A stretch of 64,000 nt of DNA from Muribaculaceae bacterium (lineage in GTDB: Bacteria; Bacteroidota; Bacteroidia; Bacteroidales; Muribaculaceae). Below the pieces are notes generated by a model. It made no database searches, was not told the origin of the DNA, and worked only from the letters and a program-made list of their open reading frames with translations. Positions within the stretch are counted from its first letter, which is position 1. Every line of letters begins with the position of its first letter. The stretch covers positions 54,757-118,756 of the forward strand of contig JAFLTQ010000007.1 in NCBI GenBank assembly GCA_022510385.1, written 5' to 3'. The translations under genes and the position numbers were made by a program. Shown here one piece after another: positions 11,010 to 19,335 of this stretch.

Positions 11010-11714
11010 TTATTTGAAGAGATTTCTTTTAAATTCATTTCTTATATTATTTCTTTCTGGACAAAATTTTGCATTTATATCAGGGGGTAAATAAAGTGAT
11101 CTAGCGTGATGATATGCGTACATTATAGCCTCCTCTTCTGAGAGTTTTGGGATTCTATTTTGAAAAAATGATAAAGATGGTTGTTTTAAATTTTTTAAAC
11201 AATTTACAACATAGTTAATAAAGTCAACACATGAATCTAAATCATTAAATATTTGAAATTCAGCAAATCTAATTATATTAAATCCCTTATCATATAAAGA
11301 TTTATTCCAATCAAAGTCTATATGGTAACATCTATTTTCTAACTCAATATAATAATGTATGGGTTTCCCATCTTTAAAGTCATATGGTTCATCAATTTCA
11401 ATTAATAAAACAAATTCTGGTAATTCTAATAATAAATCCGGATAGAAAGTCTTTTTAATATCATCAAAATAAAGTTTTCTATTATTATATATTGTTTTAA
11501 AACTTTTTTTAAGTCTATTAAATAAAAATTTTTCTCCTGGTCCTTTATATGGTTTTTTTTCGCCTGCCTTTATAATTTCTATTACATCAAATTTAGTTTT
11601 ATAAAGAGATTTAATTCTATAAGAGTCTTGCGCAGAAATTCTTCCAAGAATTTTAAATACATTTGCTGAAATATAGATTTCAGGATAAAATGATGCTTTT
11701 CTTAATCTTTTCAT
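11010..11714 (-). CDS. PD-(D/E)XK nuclease-like protein (Vsr/DUF559-type core)
   Basis: This 234-residue protein has a Vsr/DUF559-like restriction-endonuclease core. Glu61 lies in GPGEKFLFNRL, Asp93 in FYPDLLLE, and Glu106-x-Asp108 in LLIEIDEPYD. These are followed by the family's typical D...LYDKGFNIIRFAE segment (residues 133-152). The E...PD...ExD spacing fits a metal-dependent DNA nuclease. It is the third gene of a minus-strand set with the HEPN and DUF262 genes upstream, separated from the HEPN gene by about 90 nt of very AT-rich sequence. By context it is the probable effector or DNA-cleaving part of a defence locus. The last core residue (the Lys of ExK) is replaced by Asp, which is seen in some families, so activity needs testing. 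Confidence 0.6.
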   Translation of the reverse strand: MKRLRKASFYPEIYISANVFKILGRISAQDSYRIKSLYKTKFDVIEIIKAGEKKPYKGPGEKFLFNRLKKSFKTIYNNRKLYFDDIKKTFYPDLLLELPEFVLLIEIDEPYDFKDGKPIHYYIELENRCYHIDFDWNKSLYDKGFNIIRFAEFQIFNDLDSCVDFINYVVNCLKNLKQPSLSFFQNRIPKLSEEEAIMYAYHHARSLYLPPDINAKFCPERNNIRNEFKRNLFK

Positions 11715-11804
11715 ACATAAAATTTTTAATAGTATATTAAAGTAATTAAAAATATTTTGATAAAAATATTTTTATAAAATAGAAGATTAAATTTTTATAT
11801 ACAG

Positions 11805-12737
11805 TTAATGTTTAATTGTGTCTATATATTCTTCATAAAGCTTCATAAAAATTTCGTCTATTAAAATCAATATCGTAAAACGATAAAAATAATTAAAGTA
11901 TATAAAATCCGCATTTGCTAAATTTTTTAGTGATGGTAGATTATTTTGATATGAAGTTATATTATGTGCACATCTATGTCTATGTTTTATGACGTCTTCT
12001 TCATATATAAATTTTAATTTATTTAATAACAAATCATTAGTAGCTCCAAAATTATTAGAATTAAATAAATTTTTATCTTTTTTTAGTAATATATAATGTT
12101 TATAATCTCCTTTGGAAAGAATAGAAGATTCTAAGCAATTAATAATATGATACTTAATATTTTCAATAAAAATATCTTTTATTCTATCCTTTATGAACTC
12201 AAATTTGTTTGTTCTGAATTTATTATAAAGATTATTTTCTATTTTAATTCTAATTTCATTTGTAATGATTTTACCATTATTTTGTTGTATTTTTATTATT
12301 TTATCAACCTCTATATTGATTTTATTATTAAATTCGGTTTCAAGTGTAGTATTATCAATTTCCTTAAGCCATAAAAGTTTGGTAATATCAAAATCATATT
12401 TTAGGTTCGTAATTTCTTGAATTAAATCTTTATATACTTTATTTTTTTGATTATAAGTTGAAAATTCTCCATATACACTTTTTACATTTCCTAAATATTT
12501 ATATCTATAAGAATAATTATTAGTAGCCAATTCCCAACAAATACATTTCAATTTTTGTTCTTGAGCACCAGAAATTCTTAAAAATGTTGATTGTAAAACA
12601 TATTCTCTTAAAGGATATGCTTCAATTCCTACTCCGGCACCTTTACATGCGTTTACTGAATCAATCAAAATATCCAGTAAAGGGGTTTTAATAAATTTAG
12701 TATGTTTATTGATGTACATATTTACTATATATTTCAC
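11805..12737 (-). CDS. HEPN-domain protein (predicted ribonuclease)
   Basis: This 310-residue, Lys/Asn/Ile-rich helical protein carries RHRCAHN at residues 253-259. That is an R-x4-H motif (Arg253, His258), the signature of HEPN ribonucleases. Its 5' end overlaps the DUF262 gene by 32 nt; an internal ATG at 12719 would cut the overlap to 14 nt. Such an overlap means the two proteins are made together. DUF262-HEPN pairs and fusions are known parts of anti-phage systems, in which the HEPN part is the toxic nuclease. The N-terminal half (residues 1-200) is not recognisable. The gene is much more AT-rich than the transfer genes, consistent with horizontal acquisition. Confidence 0.62.
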   Translation of the reverse strand: MKYIVNMYINKHTKFIKTPLLDILIDSVNACKGAGVGIEAYPLREYVLQSTFLRISGAQEQKLKCICWELATNNYSYRYKYLGNVKSVYGEFSTYNQKNKVYKDLIQEITNLKYDFDITKLLWLKEIDNTTLETEFNNKINIEVDKIIKIQQNNGKIITNEIRIKIENNLYNKFRTNKFEFIKDRIKDIFIENIKYHIINCLESSILSKGDYKHYILLKKDKNLFNSNNFGATNDLLLNKLKFIYEEDVIKHRHRCAHNITSYQNNLPSLKNLANADFIYFNYFYRFTILILIDEIFMKLYEEYIDTIKH

Positions 12738-14031
12738 ATGACTCTTTTAATCTTTCTCTTAAATTATTGAGCCTATTGGGGTTTTTAGCATAATATTCTT
12801 TATCTTCTCCTTTTTTTTCAATAATACGATTTTTTATTTCTTCATGAAGCGTAATTTGATTTTCTCCATCTCTTAATGTTAAATCAACAATTAATTCTTG
12901 ACCTTTAAACAATATAATGTAGATCAATCCAAAAAGCCAATAGTCTGCATCAATCCAGGTATTAAAAGACCCATGTTCATTTAACTCAATATGTGGTTTA
13001 ATTTTATCAAGTGTTTTTTTTAATTTCTCAAATTTTTGTTGCCAACTATTTCCTGGAAATCTTTCATAAAAATTAAATCCAAGGAATTTTTCTGGCCTAC
13101 TTTCCTGTTGGTCCAAGCCTTGTCCTAGAACATAAGAAACATAATCTGAGTAATAGCTTTCTCTTGAAGAATAAGAGGAATATCCAACTAAAACCTTTTT
13201 TTCATTATTGTCATTAGCAACAAATTGTGATAGAATTGAGAGATATCGAACAAAATCAATTTTATATGGCTGTAAATTTTCCATTATTTTTATACCACAT
13301 AAAACATCTTGGCCATTTTTTGTTTTTCCTTCGAAATAATTTAACATTTCTGAATTTTGAAAATACAAGGATTTTCGGCTATCCATAAAATCCAATTTCA
13401 TACCGAAATAGTTAATATTACGAAATAATCGTGAAAAAACTTTTTGAATCTCATCTTTATTTATACTTTCTGGTATAATATATGAGAAACCTATAAATGT
13501 ATTTTCGAAAAAATCATTGGATAAATCAGTAAATTCTCTGTCAGTTAATTTAATATATCTATCATCATTTTTAATTCTGTCAATTATATCGTCTTTATTG
13601 TTTTTATCATTTAATAATAGTTCATTGAATTTCCAAAGGATAGGATTGTTAATAAGTTCATTATCTCCATCATCTAGTGCACTATCGTCGTCATTGGACA
13701 TTATTCGCTCTTGAATATTTCCATTCAAAAATTTTTTTCGATCCGGGATATAGCCTAAATAGGTTAGAAGGACAGATGTTAATCGCTGTTGACCATCTAA
13801 AATAAGATTTTTCTTAGATTTATTAACATGATAAAGAGCAATAGTAACAGGTTGAACAAATTGTTTTTCTTTTAAAGATTTAATTAATCTTTTAATATCA
13901 CGTTCTTGCCAAACAAAATGTCTCTGGTAAGCTGGTAATTCAATATCTCCAGCCAACATTAAATCTATCCAATGCTTTAATGAATATTCTCCATAATAAA
14001 CTCTGGTTTCCATAACCTTACATTCAATCAA
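12706..14031 (-). CDS. DUF262 (GmrSD/ParB-like) protein
   Basis: This 441-residue protein has the N-terminal DUF262 signature. IELPAYQRHFVW is at residues 30-41 and LILDGQQRLTS, with the conserved DGQQR, is at 79-83. DUF262 is a ParB-like fold that hydrolyses nucleotides in GmrSD-type restriction and drives several two-gene defence systems. The C-terminal half lacks the HNH nuclease of the fused GmrSD form, which fits a separate effector encoded by the next genes. It is the first gene of the minus-strand operon (DUF262, HEPN, nuclease). A second ATG at 14013 is a possible start. Upstream is a long AT-rich gene-free region. Confidence 0.78.
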   Translation of the reverse strand: MIECKVMETRVYYGEYSLKHWIDLMLAGDIELPAYQRHFVWQERDIKRLIKSLKEKQFVQPVTIALYHVNKSKKNLILDGQQRLTSVLLTYLGYIPDRKKFLNGNIQERIMSNDDDSALDDGDNELINNPILWKFNELLLNDKNNKDDIIDRIKNDDRYIKLTDREFTDLSNDFFENTFIGFSYIIPESINKDEIQKVFSRLFRNINYFGMKLDFMDSRKSLYFQNSEMLNYFEGKTKNGQDVLCGIKIMENLQPYKIDFVRYLSILSQFVANDNNEKKVLVGYSSYSSRESYYSDYVSYVLGQGLDQQESRPEKFLGFNFYERFPGNSWQQKFEKLKKTLDKIKPHIELNEHGSFNTWIDADYWLFGLIYIILFKGQELIVDLTLRDGENQITLHEEIKNRIIEKKGEDKEYYAKNPNRLNNLRERLKESCEIYSKYVHQ

Positions 14032-15232
14032 ATTTATTAAATAAATCTCATAAATTATATTATATTGATAAGTAGTTGATTTTTAGAAGTCTAATTTTTT
14101 AGTAGTAGACATTTAAATAGTATATGAAGTATACTACTAATTTTTTCATAATGTAAAATTACCATAATTTATTATAACAATTATTATAATAATTAAATAT
14201 TAACATTTGTTAAAGCATATATTTTCTCATTTTTTTTAGTAGCTTTTCTTAAGGAATTATATTCAATTGAATATCAAGATAATATATTATAGATAGAGTT
14301 ATTTATAATGTGAGGCTAATTCCATTTTCACTTTTTATTAAAATATTGTAAAGAAAGATTATTGTTATTCACATACCACTTTAAGTCAACTATATATAAA
14401 AGTCAGCTTTTTCAATTAAAACATTCTTCATATGAGTGTAATTCCTTATAGGATGAATACTGTAGGGATTTAATTATTTATTTCTTCGTCAAGTCTTTTA
14501 AAGATTTTCTTTTAAAGTCCCTTTCTCAATTCTGCTTTTTCCCAAAGTAACTGATGTATAATTGATAGGTTCAATGGTAAGTACTAACTTCTTTGTTTAG
14601 CTGAATTATACATGATACTTATAATTTTTATAATTGAATATATATTGATCTATTTACAACTTATCTTATTAATATTCGGCTAGCTTATAATCTAATTCAT
14701 CTGTTTAGGACTTTTAAAACTTTTCTCCATTATTTTAGTTTAGAAATATTAGCAAGAAAGGGAAGAATATTGAATTCATCTTCCTTCTGATTCGTAAACT
14801 TTATAAGAGAATTTTAGGGTTAGAAAATATAATTAAAGACATAAATTAATAAAATAATTAATAGACAGAAAATCAATACATTATATGAATTTAATGTTAA
14901 ATAATGTTAAATATTAAATATTAAAAACCTAATATTATAACGAGTATTATAATTTGATTAAATTTGCAAATAAAATCATCTGATATTAGAGCCCATATTA
15001 AATAGGCCTGATTGGAAAAGTATAGAAAAACATATATGGAATAGGATATTCCTTAAATTAATATGATAATTTTATGAAACAGCAACTTGAAGAAATTAAC
15101 TTGTTACTAGTTAAATACATAAAGTACTCTCAAAAATTAGACTCCTTGATATAGGTAAAACATTCCTATATTGAAGTGTTGGTACAATCATATACTGAAA
15201 TTTGTGCACAGATAATAGATAGTGCTACAGGG
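14032..15232. other. Gene-free AT-rich region
   Basis: About 1.2 kb of very AT-rich sequence upstream of the DUF262 gene, ending where the truncated ABC-exporter relic begins. It must hold the DUF262 promoter. I see no ORF with recognisable content and no RNA gene. The only small open frame I noted (15075, 26 codons) has no support. Confidence 0.5.
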
Positions 15233-15535
15233 TAGAAACAGAGGATACTGATAGTGAGGGCGGTTTATAAGGACCCAGACTTCATTTTTCTGGACGAGGC
15301 CACGAATGCCCTTGACGCCAAGAATGAACGTGCTATCGTTGAAAACCTGAAAGAGTTTTACCCAGGAAGGACTGTGGTAGTTGTAGCCCACAGGTTGTCA
15401 ACCGACAAGAATACAGACCAGATCATAGTCCTTGACGGAAGGAAGGTGGTAAAGACTGGGAACCACGCAACACTTATAGAAAGGGAAGGATACTATTACA
15501 ATCTGGTAAAGAACCAGCTTGAATTGGGAAATTGA
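15233..15535 (+). pseudogene. 3' relic of a C39-type peptide-exporter ABC ATPase gene
   Basis: Homology to peptide-exporting ABC ATPases begins abruptly at about 15233, just after the signature motif. It continues to a natural C-terminus: the Walker B region ([12 protein letters not shown]), the H-loop (VVAHRLST) and a terminal NQLELGN that is identical to the end of the intact exporter at 52964-55153. An in-frame TAG near 15234 and the missing peptidase, membrane and Walker A parts make this a remnant. The open frame 15254-15535 could still be translated but would be non-functional. At DNA level it is much closer to the second relic at 24079-24590 than to the intact copy, so it derives from a different peptide-export locus. 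Confidence 0.8.
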
Positions 15536-15552
15536 CATAGAAAAAAGATGAA

Positions 15553-15756
15553 ATGGATAAAAAGGAGATAGAAAAAGACAATATAGAGCTTCGTTCGGAG
15601 AAGGTCAGGAATTTGATAGGAGAAATACCACCATCCCTGGTAAGATGGGGAACGGTGGTAATAGTGTTGATTTTCCTCTTATTATTAACAGCACTATGTC
15701 TCCTTCCTTATCCATACTCAAACGGAGAGACAATTATTAAACATTTCTTTTCATAA
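15553..15756 (+). CDS. Small membrane protein resembling the N-terminus of HlyD-type export adaptors
   Basis: This 67-residue protein starts 17 nt after the exporter relic. IELRSEKVRNLIGEIPPSLVRWG is followed by one transmembrane helix (residues about 35-50) and LPYPYSNGE. In Bacteroidetes, HlyD-family adaptors of peptide exporters begin with the same ELRSEEVQ...G.PP...RWG-TM layout but continue for about 400 residues. Here the frame ends at 67 residues. A decayed second copy at 24609-24811 ends at the same place, so the short length looks ancestral and not due to a recent truncation. It may be a dedicated small exporter subunit, or a fossil adaptor end. Confidence 0.5.
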   Translation: MDKKEIEKDNIELRSEKVRNLIGEIPPSLVRWGTVVIVLIFLLLLTALCLLPYPYSNGETIIKHFFS

Positions 15757-15785
15757 TATTAAATAATTAGAAAAAGACATAGGAA

Positions 15786-16550
15786 ATGAATGAATGTATT
15801 AAAATAGGAGATTTTTTCACCTTAGACAATACAGTAGGGGGGATAAAGGAATCAGACTATGCAATGACTGATACAATTATTGAAGCAGCAAAGGCCTTCG
15901 AACGTAGTACATATCAATGTGTCTATATTATAGATTATTATAAGAAAGGCTTTTTATATGTTTCAAACAATATAGCTCGATTATGTAGTGGAGAAGCTGA
16001 AAAGATTAAGGATTTTGGGTACAAATTTTATATTGATTATGTTCCAAATGAAGATTTGAAAATGTTACTGGAGATAAATAACTCAGGATTTAGACTATTT
16101 AATACATTTGCTCTCCACGAGAGAAAAGATTATACTATTTCCTATAATTTCCATATAAAGAATGATAGAAGAAAAAGACTTGTGAATCACAAACTAACCC
16201 CTCTATTGCTTGGTAAAGATGGAAGAATATGGCTTGCTATCTGTACAATATCACTGGCAGCAGGCAATGAAACAGGTAATATCATCATGAAAAAACCGGG
16301 TTCAAAAAGTTTTTTTGAATATGTTTTATATGAACATAAATGGGTAGAACGGAAGGAAATTGTGTTGACTGATAATGAACGTGAAGTCTTGTCATTGTCA
16401 ACTCAAGGGTATACCATGAAGGAAATTGCTGAAAATCTTTATAAGTCTGTTGATGCAATAAAAGCGTGTAAACGAGGAATTTTCTCAAAAATGGAGGTAA
16501 AAAATATTGCAGAAGCTTTAACCTATGCTCAAAATCACCAGCTGATTTAA
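15786..16550 (+). CDS. LuxR-type transcriptional regulator with N-terminal sensor-like domain
   Basis: This 254-residue protein has a C-terminal LuxR/FixJ-type helix-turn-helix (about residues 195-254: LTDNEREVLSLSTQGYTMKEIAENLYKSVDAIK). The N-terminal region of about 180 residues looks PAS-like (CVYIIDYYKKGFLYVSNNIARL ... GFRLFNTFALHERKDYTISYNF), so it probably senses a small ligand or a partner. It starts 30 nt after the small membrane-protein gene, and the convergent ThiF-like gene ends 7 nt after it. Four promoters in this window share a palindromic arm element, two of them within 2 kb of this gene. This is the only LuxR-type gene in the window, so it is the prime candidate for the protein that binds that element; this is inference. 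Confidence 0.8.
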   Translation: MNECIKIGDFFTLDNTVGGIKESDYAMTDTIIEAAKAFERSTYQCVYIIDYYKKGFLYVSNNIARLCSGEAEKIKDFGYKFYIDYVPNEDLKMLLEINNSGFRLFNTFALHERKDYTISYNFHIKNDRRKRLVNHKLTPLLLGKDGRIWLAICTISLAAGNETGNIIMKKPGSKSFFEYVLYEHKWVERKEIVLTDNEREVLSLSTQGYTMKEIAENLYKSVDAIKACKRGIFSKMEVKNIAEALTYAQNHQLI

Positions 16551-16556
16551 ATACTC

Positions 16557-17315
16557 TTATACTATGTCACATCGTAAAGAAGAGAAATAGAATTTGGGGA
16601 AATATTTTACTTCTTTTCCAGTGATAATATTAAACATAGCATTTACACACATTCCCGCTTCTATCCAGGAAGCTATAGATAGTTGAGGAGGAGGCAGTTG
16701 TTCTTTCTCTTTTCTGTAAGTTTCAACTGCTTCTTCCAACCACTTGTTTGGCTCATTCCAAAATGAACAATATCTAGCAACAAAATCTGCAATTTTAAGT
16801 TCAAAATCATTCCATGAATTGGAAATCTCAGATAATTGATATCCTCCTGGTTTTACTATAGTAAGAAAGGCTCCCCAACCAAAGTTATAAGGATGTAAAA
16901 CAGGTATCTTTAATTTAGAACAGATTGTGTCGAAAACAAAAGGAATATCACTTTTGAAATCAAGGGCATTTATTGCAATTTTAACACCATCTAATAATTC
17001 TTCTACATTGTTACGGTCAATATAGGTGTTTTGGAATTGAATATTAGCCTTTGGATTAATCCGAAGTAATCTTTTAGCCAATCTTTCAGCTTTTGGTTTC
17101 TTTAGATCTATCTTTTCATAATTTTGGCGATTCAGATTACTTAATTCTACTTTATCACCGTCTACTATTAACATGTTCTCAAAACCAAACCTTAAAGCAC
17201 ATTCTGCTATGATGCTCCCTATACCTGCACCTCCAATTAAAATCCGGGAATCCCGAATTTTTTCTTGCTCTTCTTCACTAATATAAATCCTGTTCCTACT
17301 ATATCTTTCTTCCAT
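16557..17315 (-). CDS. ThiF/MoeB-like E1-type adenylyltransferase
   Basis: This 252-residue protein has the ThiF nucleotide-binding loop (ILIGGAGIGS, GGAGIG at residues 28-33) and VDGDKVELSNLNRQ (51-64), the core of E1-like enzymes that adenylate a carboxyl terminus. ALDFKSD (about 117) continues the fold. I see no CxxC zinc pairs and no obvious catalytic cysteine, so it may adenylate without forming a thioester, or act in a peptide-modification or amide-forming reaction. It is transcribed away from the neighbouring acyltransferase gene; both promoters carry the shared palindromic arm at the same distance from the TAnnTTTG box. The start at 17315 is preceded by TAAATTTG at 17340-17333 (minus strand). 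Substrate unknown. Confidence 0.75.
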   Translation of the reverse strand: MEERYSRNRIYISEEEQEKIRDSRILIGGAGIGSIIAECALRFGFENMLIVDGDKVELSNLNRQNYEKIDLKKPKAERLAKRLLRINPKANIQFQNTYIDRNNVEELLDGVKIAINALDFKSDIPFVFDTICSKLKIPVLHPYNFGWGAFLTIVKPGGYQLSEISNSWNDFELKIADFVARYCSFWNEPNKWLEEAVETYRKEKEQLPPPQLSIASWIEAGMCVNAMFNIITGKEVKYFPKFYFSSLRCDIV

Positions 17316-17332
17316 AAATAATTAATTTTAGG

Positions 17333-17377
17333 CAAATTTAATATCTTGAGATTTTATCCCTATAACACAAAAGTGTA
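17333..17377 (-). promoter_or_regulatory. Promoter of the ThiF-like gene with regulon arm
   Basis: On the minus strand, the Bacteroidetes -7 box TAAATTTG occupies 17340-17333. Exactly 24 bp upstream lies the arm ACACAAAAGTGTA (plus-strand 17365-17377). The distal position, 24 bp further out (17402-17414), is only weakly similar, so this promoter appears to have one good arm. Confidence 0.7.
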
Positions 17378-17566
17378 ATTTTTAAATAATTTGAATATTA
17401 TTGTTTTTGACTTATTAGCTTATAATAGGAAAAAATAATATTAGTGTATTACGAATTGGTATGGGATAATACTTTTTTTATTCAAAATATTTTTTCTAAA
17501 GATAGTGGTTTTAGTATTTTTAATTAAATAAAGATAGTATATTCCAAATTAGTAATCTCAATAACT

Positions 17567-17648
17567 ACACAAAAGTGTAAATTTTTAAATGAAAATAAAA
17601 AAATACACTTTTGTGTTAAGATTATAGAAAAGCTTCTTCATAGTTTTG
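17567..17648 (+). promoter_or_regulatory. Promoter of the acyltransferase gene with paired inverted arms
   Basis: Arm 1 ACACAAAAGTGTA (17567-17579), 24 bp, inverted arm 2 TACACTTTTGTGT (17604-17616), 24 bp, then -7 box TAGTTTTG (17641-17648), 20 bp before the start codon at 17669. Spacing is identical to the promoters at 18311 and 62517. Each arm is itself the palindrome ACAC-N4-GTGT. The location upstream of the promoter suggests an activator site. Confidence 0.75.
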
Positions 17649-17668
17649 CGCAAAAATTTCATTAGACT

Positions 17669-18301
17669 ATGGAGAAATTAATTTGGTCGTCCAATGATTA
17701 TGATATTTTTGAAGTTGGTCCGGAAGCTCTTTACGAAATTTCAAGTTTCGTTATTTCCCAAAATTATAACCGTCATTCCAAGAGATTTTTATCAAAAAAA
17801 GATTTCCGGGAAATTGAATATGTCTTTAATGAAGAATTGGAGTTCTCAAAATTTTCAATTCTCTATATAGTGAGAGACAAAAGAAGAAAATTAATAGGTT
17901 CAATTCGAGTATTCAAGTGGGACAAAACATTGATAACACCAATGCAAAAGCTTTTTAATATCTCCCCTGATGAATTAATTGACAATTCCGTCACCTCTAA
18001 CTATTGGCATATAGGTCGTTTTGCAATAGATTTTTTATGTGGTATAAAAACGGTTACAATATTTAAGCAATTAATGATTTTAGCGGTGGATCCTATTATG
18101 AAAGACAATAATAGTTATATGTTGGCTGAGACTGACACAAAACTTTTGAAAGTTATGAATGCTCTTGGATTTGAAACTTCAAAATTGAGCAAGCCTATTA
18201 TTTATCTATCGTCTGAAACAGTACCAATTTTTGCTACAAAGGCTGGTATATCTCCTTTTTACAAAAGATGTTATCCATTAATAGTTCAAAAAAGGTCATA
18301 A
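17669..18301 (+). CDS. GNAT-superfamily acyltransferase (FeeM/LuxI-like)
   Basis: This 210-residue protein contains LYIVRDKRRKLIGSIRVFKWD and HIGRFAIDF, then GIKTVTIFKQLMILAVDPIM, with C-terminal FATKAGISPFYKRCYP. The order (conserved strand with a GSIR-type turn, an (E/W)xxGRFAID motif, long helix) fits FeeM-type N-acyl amino acid synthases and acyl-homoserine-lactone synthases. These transfer acyl groups from acyl carrier protein. It is the divergent partner of the ThiF-like gene, under the same type of promoter element. The product could be an acylated signal or a modified peptide; neither donor nor acceptor can be read from the sequence. Plain GNAT acetyltransferase is the alternative. 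Confidence 0.6.
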   Translation: MEKLIWSSNDYDIFEVGPEALYEISSFVISQNYNRHSKRFLSKKDFREIEYVFNEELEFSKFSILYIVRDKRRKLIGSIRVFKWDKTLITPMQKLFNISPDELIDNSVTSNYWHIGRFAIDFLCGIKTVTIFKQLMILAVDPIMKDNNSYMLAETDTKLLKVMNALGFETSKLSKPIIYLSSETVPIFATKAGISPFYKRCYPLIVQKRS

Positions 18302-18310
18302 AATTAGCCT

Positions 18311-18392
18311 ACACAAAAGTATAAAAATACAATTTAAAAGACTGAAATACACTTTTGTGTCATAATCATAATTTATCTCATTTTTAATTTTG
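18311..18392 (+). promoter_or_regulatory. Promoter of the 18.5-kb lipoprotein gene with paired inverted arms
   Basis: Arm 1 ACACAAAAGTATA (18311-18323, one mismatch), 24 bp, inverted arm 2 TACACTTTTGTGT (18348-18360), 24 bp, then -7 box TAATTTTG (18385-18392). The start codon is at 18464, giving a leader of about 65 nt. It begins 10 nt after the acyltransferase stop. Confidence 0.75.
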
Positions 18393-18463
18393 CAATGTCA
18401 CATTACTTACGATAGAAGTCGACATCAATCGTAATTACTTATTAATTTTTTATTCTTAACATT

Positions 18464-19330
18464 ATGAAAAAAATACTATTTATTATGACCTGCATTATTA
18501 TGTTAATGCAAAGTTGTATAAATGAGACCGAGCCAACACCGGCAAATAGTTCGGTTTCTCTCCCAAATACAACTCATATGGTAATTAAATACGGTGAAAG
18601 ACTATACGAGACTGACGTTATTACTGGTGACTCCGTTTCATATCTAAATGATGAATATTCAATTTTTTATAAAACCTTTATTGAAAACGATGATAACGTT
18701 GCAGCATTTCTTAGCATTGAAGAAAATGGGAATTTATTTGTGGAATATTTCCCTTCTGAACAGGACCTGTTGAGTAAATTTGAATTTTATTATTTAGATA
18801 ATATGGATGAAGAAGTGTATGATTATACTTACACGAGATCCGGAGTTATTGATTTATGGCCACCCAATAATACAGGTGAACTAATTGGAATGGCAGAATT
18901 ATTTGATGATAAATATTTTGAAGATACAGTGTTGGTTACCTATGCCACAACTAATTGGGCGACAGCAGTGCCATATTTATCAAATTTAGGTTTTAATGAT
19001 AAAACATCTTCAATAAGGGTACATAATAAAATGATATCCAATCAAAAATACACTATGAAGGGGTATGATGAAAATTCTCATCTTAATATGGGTACATATT
19101 ATGGGTCACAACTTCGGCCTATCTTGAAATGTTATCATAATTCAAATTATTCAGGTTCAGTAATTTATTGTATTGCTAAACCAACAGGTAGTTCTGAGCT
19201 CCATCTTGATTATAATTTAAAAAACATAGGATGGAATGATAGAATTTCTGCTATTTCATGGATTGTTATTGGTGATATGTCTTACATTAATGGTTCAAAT
19301 CCTGAATTTCCAGCACATCCTGAATGTTGA
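18464..19330 (+). CDS. Lipoprotein with beta/gamma-crystallin-like repeats
   Basis: This 288-residue lipoprotein has lipobox MQSC (cysteine at residue 18). The C-terminal half has the features of beta/gamma-crystallin Greek-key domains, as in peptidase inhibitor family I36: LKCYHNSNYSGSVIY, then WNDRISAISW. The latter is the (N/D)DxxSS-type calcium-binding loop, and an earlier FNDKTSSIRV may be the matching motif of a preceding repeat. The region before (residues 25-150) is acidic and unrecognised. It is driven by the paired-arm promoter and followed by two smaller related lipoproteins, so it belongs to the same regulon as the ThiF-like and acyltransferase genes. It probably sits in the outer membrane; immunity or binding of the secreted product is possible. 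Confidence 0.65.
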   Translation: MKKILFIMTCIIMLMQSCINETEPTPANSSVSLPNTTHMVIKYGERLYETDVITGDSVSYLNDEYSIFYKTFIENDDNVAAFLSIEENGNLFVEYFPSEQDLLSKFEFYYLDNMDEEVYDYTYTRSGVIDLWPPNNTGELIGMAELFDDKYFEDTVLVTYATTNWATAVPYLSNLGFNDKTSSIRVHNKMISNQKYTMKGYDENSHLNMGTYYGSQLRPILKCYHNSNYSGSVIYCIAKPTGSSELHLDYNLKNIGWNDRISAISWIVIGDMSYINGSNPEFPAHPEC

Positions 19331-19335
19331 TAACT

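Noticed and set aside
12147..12374. Plus-strand open frame inside the HEPN gene
   Set aside because: Its Ile/Phe/Tyr-rich composition is what the reverse of an AT-rich Lys/Asn-rich gene gives; no start or operon support.
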